Shown: piece by piece, positions 58,562 to 64,000 of the stretch
How positions within the stretch are numbered: position 1 is the first letter of the stretch
How the letters are laid out: each line of letters opens with the position of its first letter
NCBI RefSeq assembly: GCF_009017415.1
Contig: NC_092409.1
Location: 5,766,001-5,830,000 of the forward strand
Direction of reading: 5' to 3'
DNA: 64,000 bases
Source of the DNA: Aspergillus flavus
Taxonomy: Eukaryota > Ascomycota > Eurotiomycetes > Eurotiales > Aspergillaceae
The notes under the pieces: model-generated
Told to the model about the DNA's origin: nothing
What the model saw: only the letters and a program-made list of their open reading frames with translations
Databases searched by the model: none
Made by a program: the position numbers and the translations under genes

Positions 58562-60235
58562 ATGTCCTCTAATGACTTTTCAAAGAAGGATTTTGGTCCA
58601 AGTTCTGAAAAGTACTCGGATAAGAAAGATGGGTTAGCTTTGGAGGGCACAGGCCCAAGTCCGTCTCGACAACCTCCTGCGCCTTTCCATGCGGAACATG
58701 TCTCTCAGTCAGACAACAGTAGTGAAGACCATGGAAAGCTTAGTGGGGATGGGAAGAGGGAACTGACCGAGGACGACTGCTACGATAAACTGGGATTTAG
58801 CTTTCCATGGTATAAGAAGTGGGCTATACTTACGGTCATCTTCACTGTACAAATGTCAATGAACTTCAACAGCAGTGTGTATCCCAATGCGGTCACGCCC
58901 CTGTCGGAACATTTTCATGTCAGTGAGCAAGCTGCTCGAGTAGGCCAGATGATCTTCTTGGTGGCCTATGCTTTTGGATGTGAGCTGTGGGCACCCTGGA
59001 GTGAAGAGCTCGGTCGATGGCCTATCATGCAGCTCAGTCTGTTCTTGGTCAACATTTGGCAGATCCCCTGTGCCCTGGCACCCAACTTCGGCACCATTAT
59101 TGTCTGCCGCTTCCTTGGTGGCTTGAGCTCAGCGGGCGGTTCAGTCACCCTGGGTATGACTGCAGACATGTGGGAACCTGATGACCAAGGTTTTGCCGTT
59201 GCCTATGTGGTATTGTCTTCTGTCGGTGGTACCACGATCGGCCCTATCTTTGGTGGAATGATCCAGCAATGGCTGAAATGGGAGTGGAACTTCTGGATTC
59301 AGCTTATCTTTGGCGGAGTTACGCAATTAGTTCACTTCTTTTTTGTCTCTGAGACTCGCGCAACGATTCTGATCGACCGGGAGGCGAAGCGCCGTCGCAA
59401 GACGGGCGAGGATCCGAATATTTATGGACCGAACGAGCTGAAGAAGCCCCGATTTGAAGCTAAAGATGTTTTACGTGTGTGGTGCCGACCCTTTGAGATG
59501 TTCCTGAGGGAACCTATCGTGCTCTTCCTTTCTCTACTGTCTGGATTTTCCGATGCTCTGATTTTCACCTGCATTGAGTCTTTCAACCTCGTGTTCAAAC
59601 AATGGGGATTCAATCCTCTCCAGATTGGGCTCTGCTTCATTTCCATCGTCGTAGGCTATGTCGTCGCATATGGTATCTTTCTCCCCGATATTTGGCGCCA
59701 GCGCCAAATTAGAAAGAGTGATGGAAATACAGCTCGGTTGCCTGAACGTCGCCTGCTACTCCTTCTCTTCATTGCACCCCTGGAGACGATTGGGCTGTTT
59801 GGGTTTGCCTGGACATCAATGGGTCCGGACTACACCCATTGGATCGTGCCACTTGTTTTTGTTTTCTTGATTGCCATTGCGAATTACGGGATCTACATGG
59901 CAACCATCGACTATATGGTTGCCGCATACGGACCGTACTCTGCGTCCGCCACTGGAGGCAACGGCTTTGCTCGTGATCTTCTCGCAGGGCTGTCGGCCAT
60001 GTACGCGACTCCAATGTACAGCAACATCGGTGGCAAGTTCCACCTGCAGTGGGCGAGTACCATTCTTGCCTGTCTGGCCATTCTCGTGACCATTCCCATC
60101 TACATATTCTATTGGAAGGGTCCAGAGATCCGGGCGAGTAGTAAATTTGCTCAGACCCTGGAGGCTGACCGCGCACAGCATGCAGGACGCCGGGCCAGTC
60201 GCCTCAGCGCGGAGGAGAAGCCATACATGGCCTGA
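58562..60235 (+). CDS. MFS transporter, DHA1 (drug:H+ antiporter) type, 557 aa
   Basis: Plasma-membrane proton-coupled exporter family; the substrate is unknown (drugs, polyamines or metabolites are usual). Single exon; ATG at 58562 is the first in frame. A 70-residue polar cytoplasmic N-terminus precedes FPWYKKWAILTVIFTVQMSM. Twelve hydrophobic segments can be counted. MFS motifs include GRWPIMQLSLFLVNIWQ (motif A region) and CRFLGGLSSAGGSVTLG, with the antiporter-like GGTTIGPIFGGM. The central loop is charged (EAKRRRKTGED). The second half has the DHA1-type YMVAAYGPYSASATGGNGFARD. No cluster partner is evident on either side. Confidence 0.9.
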   Translation: MSSNDFSKKDFGPSSEKYSDKKDGLALEGTGPSPSRQPPAPFHAEHVSQSDNSSEDHGKLSGDGKRELTEDDCYDKLGFSFPWYKKWAILTVIFTVQMSMNFNSSVYPNAVTPLSEHFHVSEQAARVGQMIFLVAYAFGCELWAPWSEELGRWPIMQLSLFLVNIWQIPCALAPNFGTIIVCRFLGGLSSAGGSVTLGMTADMWEPDDQGFAVAYVVLSSVGGTTIGPIFGGMIQQWLKWEWNFWIQLIFGGVTQLVHFFFVSETRATILIDREAKRRRKTGEDPNIYGPNELKKPRFEAKDVLRVWCRPFEMFLREPIVLFLSLLSGFSDALIFTCIESFNLVFKQWGFNPLQIGLCFISIVVGYVVAYGIFLPDIWRQRQIRKSDGNTARLPERRLLLLLFIAPLETIGLFGFAWTSMGPDYTHWIVPLVFVFLIAIANYGIYMATIDYMVAAYGPYSASATGGNGFARDLLAGLSAMYATPMYSNIGGKFHLQWASTILACLAILVTIPIYIFYWKGPEIRASSKFAQTLEADRAQHAGRRASRLSAEEKPYMA

Positions 60236-60671
60236 AGTCTTACATACTTTACTTCCGAATTGTCGAGTATCTCCACGTTTAAAGTTGTATTTGTGAGATA
60301 TGATTTTATTTCTACTTTGTCTTGCTACATATTTGTTCCTACTTAGTTCGTTCTTCAACGATGTTGTATAAGACTTCAAAGGTGGTGTGCGTGTTGACCG
60401 AGGGGTGGTCTCCATGACTGTCAAAATACTTGACTACAACAGTTTAGATACCCAATTATGATACTATCCTTCGATTACTTACAAAACATACTCTCGCCTC
60501 CTGTGTATTTGATGAATTCTATATCAGAGTTACCTTTACCCTTTATATCAAAGTACCCCTTAGACTTCACTAGCCAATGTAAGATAGCGTGCTTACACTG
60601 TGAAGCTACCGTATCTGAAAGATGTCAAAGTCCATTTCGGAGCCACGAAATATACTCCGATAAAGAAAGAA
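60236..60671. other. convergent 3' spacer
   Basis: AT-rich tail-to-tail region between the MFS and GNAT genes; nothing else recognised. Confidence 0.55.
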
Positions 60672-61402
60672 TCAACATCTCTCTTCCCCTTTCATCTCAT
60701 CTAACCGTTGAGCAAGCACTTGACAAGGCCATTCGCCTTTAACATCCAACCTTTCGAACCTCTTAAACCCCTGAGACTCATAGTACCGGATCAATTTACC
60801 ATCGCCACCAGCATAGCAATCTACCCGTAGTAACGAGACTCCATCCTTGCTGGCAAGATCACGCGCATGATCCAAAAGGCGTTTACCAATCTGATTGCCA
60901 GCATATTGTCGATCCGAAACTAGCAATCGCACGTAGAGCTCAGGCTCAGATACAGGTGCCACGTAGGGCATCTTCTCTCCAACAGCAAGCGCACCTACGA
61001 TGACCCCCGGAGCTTCTCCATTCGTAGTTTGGGGCTGTACAATTCGCATATTATTCGCAACCTTGACAGCGAGCCAAAGACCATGGCCGGTTGTTGCAAA
61101 TTCTCGGAGTTGCTCGGCGCGTTGTGGATTCTCTGAAAACGGTGCGGTTCCCCACTGCCCAGTTCTGTCGTGCGATACTAGCCATTGCACGGCGGTATCT
61201 AGAAGGTGGAGGACTGCTGGGATGGCGTCTACTGTTCCCCGTATGATAGTGATGTCGTTGTTAATCGTGCTTTGGGAAATTTCAGTTAGTGTCTGTGAAT
61301 GGCCTTATGTTTTTGTTCTTCATTTGATATTGTCGCTCTTCTGGTTCTACCTCTTCTTGGGTAGGTTGGTGCTTCGAACAATAAGACTTACTTTGATGCC
61401 AT
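60672..61402 (-). CDS. GNAT-family N-acetyltransferase, 202 aa
   Basis: Acetyl-CoA-dependent acyltransferase of unknown substrate. Two exons: a tiny 61402-61392 (MASN with a split codon) and 61269-60672, separated by a 122-nt intron with a CTAAC branch site 15-20 nt before the acceptor. The join gives MASNTINNDITIIRGTVDAI, the usual start for fungal members. Also visible: WLVSHDRTGQWGTAPF, substrate-side beta strands, acetyl-CoA motif A (LLVSDRQYAGNQIGKRLLDHA region, Q-x-x-G-x-x-[IG]) and motif B (RVDCYAGGDGKLIRYYESQGF). Length is typical. The short exon rests on splice logic and family resemblance. Confidence 0.82.
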
Positions 61403-62673
61403 TTATCCAAGCGGTATGGAGAGAGATAGCTGCCAAATAGTCTCCAGAAGCGTATCTAATTCGATTTTGGGATCTTTGCAAAATTGCCGAGAAGGTTGCT
61501 AATCCGGGAAAGGGAGATGGTATCTTAAATAACATCTCCATGGATAAAACGGAGTACGGCGGACTAAATCTACCTTACTCCGCACGGACAAATTAAAAGA
61601 TTACCAACTTTATTAACGTCAACGCATTCTATATTAGCCAGTTAAATCTATTTTTAAGCCCCACTGGATTATCTGCTAATAATGGTAGACTGGAGTACGG
61701 AGTATATTTATTCGGACTAGCAACAAGTACGAACCCGAGAATATTTACTCCGTACTACTTTTAAAATTAAGCCTACATATAGTACGGAGTGCTTTACTTT
61801 TTTTAATGTGGGCCTAGTCTCGTCTAGATAATAGATATCTACACCACTATTACGTATCTACCACTACCACTACCACTAATATAATGATTAATAATAAGTA
61901 TTAGACTATAAGGTTAATTTATTTAGTCAGAAGATACAATAAAAAGTTATATTGTGAGGCTATACTAGAATTTAAAACTAGAGATGCGTGACAGTCAACC
62001 GAATATAATGAAGTGGATTCCGGTAAGAAATCCGAAAATCCGAAGTCTTGTCCGTAATCTAGATTTAGTCCGCGGTACTCCGTAGTACCCTCACTAAAGC
62101 GGCGGGGTCTAGAACAGGAATCTACGATATTGTAGAAAAACAGGTGGAAATGACAGGCGGTGCGTTTCGAGACGATAAATAGGGCTGTGCTCGGTGAGTG
62201 TAGTGATTTGATATCCTTGAAGGATATGGTGTGTATAAAAGGGACTGGTACTCAGATTCTCTTTTACTACTATCAGAACTAAGCACAGACTGGGTGACAG
62301 AAGCTGGTTACTAAGTATGAATTAAGTAGAGAGAGAGATAAGTAGCTTAAGTTTACTAGGGGCCACAGATTCACATCCTACTTCTTCAGTTTCACTAGCA
62401 CTAAAGTACAAATATCCCCGGAAAAAACGAAAGGAAATAAAAGAGATAGGGGGCAGGAATAGAAAAGTAAAGAATAAGAGAAGACAAGAGAAGAGAAATC
62501 GAAACTGAACAAGCTATGCAGCCCGACCAATGAAAAAGAAAGAGTATTGGTGATGCGAGTATACATATTTTAAAAACACCACCTCAGATTACAAGGTGTC
62601 ATGCTATGTACCAAAACCCAGACTGGGGAAGGGATTTATGAGCAATTGACCAAGTAATCCCAGATGATGATGC
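61403..62673. other. AT-rich island with TACGGAGTA motifs, no gene
   Basis: 61.55-62.1 kb is visibly AT-rich and carries three exact TACGGAGTA/TACTCCGTA copies (61696-61704, 61746-61754, 62076-62084) plus near copies at about 61548 and 61783, and a short TACCAC tandem (about 61858-61876). It may be a degraded mobile element. The rest, to 62673, has no recognisable gene. Confidence 0.55.
61696..62084. repeat. cluster of TACGGAGTA / TACTCCGTA motifs
   Basis: Three exact 9-mers in under 400 nt, in both orientations, within an AT-rich island. Single copies also occur at 14955-14963 and 25274-25282, all intergenic. The arms TAC/GTA can pair around GGA, giving near-palindromes. Confidence 0.7.
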
Positions 62674-64000
62674 TTAGCTATCAAAACCGGCTCCCCAATC
62701 GTAGTCCTCACGCTGCCATAACAGGTGCTCGTCGTCACAATCTTCCACGGTGTGCCCATGAGGTATAGGTGTATCGATACCCTCAATAACTTTCAAAGAC
62801 GGTAATTTTGCATCCTTTTGCTCCAACAAGTTTGCTATCTGGGCCTCTACATCTAGATCCAGTGATTCCTTATACTTGTGTGGGTATTCACCCGGCAAGC
62901 CATAGCCGTAGATGCGTAGCGATTCTAGATGTGGGGGGAGGTTGTCAACGAGTGAGAAAGGTTCCTTCAGACGACCGGCACCAAAACCGCGAGCGTAGCA
63001 GTAGAGAACATGGGTGCCGATACTAAGATGCTTGAGATTAGGAAAGCTCCTCAGCGCACACTCCGGAGCCAATGATTCCACAATAAGGACTTTTTCCCTT
63101 TGAGCTACCCAATCCTGGAGCCCTTCGTCTACCTCCTCATATAGGCCGCCCCAAGACGCGCCGCGATCCTCATCGAACATTTCACGGAAGGTCACATGCG
63201 CCTGGATGTCAAGATCCAGCTCTTCCAACGTGTGCTGGTGGGTGAGCAACGACTTCAAGAGATGTATTGCACTGACTGGTGATACATCATAGTCCAGCTC
63301 GAAGCGTCCACCAACCGTAAATGCGAACTTCCTTAGTCGCTTGGCTGACTGGATAATGATATCCAATTCCTCGGGCGAATGCATAATACAATGGTAGAGC
63401 ATGATATCCGTGTAGTTGGCTGAACGTGGTGGAGGCCACATTCCTACATTGCGGTTTGGCTGGATAGCCTCGAAACGAGCGGATTCAATGGCGGGGAGTT
63501 CCCGGATGAGGTTAAGGCAGTCGTGAACATCATAATCCCAGTAGAGCGTGCAATCATCCGCAGTATTATCTATATCGGAGAGAAATCTCACTGAGCGGAG
63601 ATTTTTCAGGCCAGCCACATCGCGCTTGTCATTGATGGATCGTCGGAGAAAGTTTTCGAATAGATAGATCTCGGAGGGTTGTTGCAACCCTAGTGGGCAG
63701 AAGGCTAGGGATTCCAATTGAGGTGACAGGAAGACAAGCATGACAGCTAGGGCCTGCGCTTGAAAATATAGGTATTTGTCAAATGGACTGAAGTACTGTA
63801 AGCGCCTAGAAAGATCAACGCTCTATCGAGGAGTAACTGGCGTACCTTCGGTACTTACTAGCATTTTGCAGAAGCATATTAATTACCCGTTCATGTTCTC
63901 CTTGCCCTTCGAACCCTGCGTTTCTGACTGCGAGCTGGAGCCTCTGAAGGTCTTCTGGTAGCAGAAAGATCTGTGTTGGCCGGATCTCATAAGGGTCACC
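62674..64000 (-). CDS. leucine-rich F-box-like protein, 3' part (runs off window)
   Basis: C-terminal part of a larger protein whose start lies beyond the right edge. Two exon pieces are seen: 64000-63846 (partial) and 63805-62674, joined across a 40-nt intron that restores frame as LLQNASKYRRRLQYFSPF. Leucine-rich repeat-like strands and helices occur throughout (LKNLRSVRFLSDID, KRLRKFAFTVGG, HTLEELDLDIQAH, FPNLKHLSIGTHVLY, PPHLESLRIYGYGL), as in fungal F-box proteins of SCF ubiquitin ligases. The F-box itself, if present, would be outside the window. The C-terminus is acidic with aromatic residues (YDWGAGFDS). Confidence 0.7.

Overview
This window is nuclear DNA of a filamentous ascomycete. 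Most genes are split by short introns (about 40-120 nt, GT...AG, CTAAC/CTGAC-type branch sites). Many encoded proteins match Eurotiales (Aspergillus/Penicillium) family architectures: a Snt1-type SANT corepressor, fungal striatin, Get5, a DUF221 channel and a NACHT/DUF7791 NLR relic. The genus is an inference. Exon structures below were built by hand from splice sites and reading phase; for every complete gene the summed exons give a whole number of codons.

Layout. 1-3.7 kb: a 29-nt poly-C run, then a multiply broken NLR (NACHT) gene. 4-11.3 kb: histidine acid phosphatase-like membrane protein (-), replication factor C subunit Rfc3 (-), Arp2/3 subunit ARPC3 (+) and tRNA m1A58 methyltransferase subunit Trm6 (-). 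11.9-14.4 kb: two decayed accessory genes, a C6-type transcription factor relic (-) and an MFS/MCT transporter relic (+). 15.3-24.6 kb: MINDY-type deubiquitinase (+), secreted GH5 glucanase with X2/CBM46-like modules (+) and a DUF221/CSC1-type cation channel (-). 27-37.8 kb: a dense housekeeping block of Gpi19/PIG-P, Rad14/XPA, striatin, Get5 and Nop2. 38.3-53 kb: a 1271-aa MATH / degenerate USP / MORN / RING protein (-), deoxyhypusine synthase (-) and a 2053-aa Snt1/NCoR-like corepressor (+). 53.7-64 kb: a small unknown protein, a 4.3-kb gene-free stretch, an MFS DHA1 transporter, a GNAT acetyltransferase, an AT-rich island rich in TACGGAGTA motifs, and a leucine-rich F-box-like protein that runs off the right edge.

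The genes do not form one pathway. Most are conserved housekeeping functions (replication, repair, tRNA/rRNA modification, GPI anchors, tail-anchored protein insertion, translation factor modification, chromatin). Accessory material (NLR, TF and MFS relics, transporter, GNAT, GH5) sits between or at the edges of the conserved blocks. The most unusual intact gene is the MATH-pseudoUSP-MORN-RING fusion: it keeps the Ubp15/USP7 outline but lacks recognisable catalytic Cys and His boxes and ends in a RING. No rRNA, tRNA, CRISPR or intact transposon was recognised.
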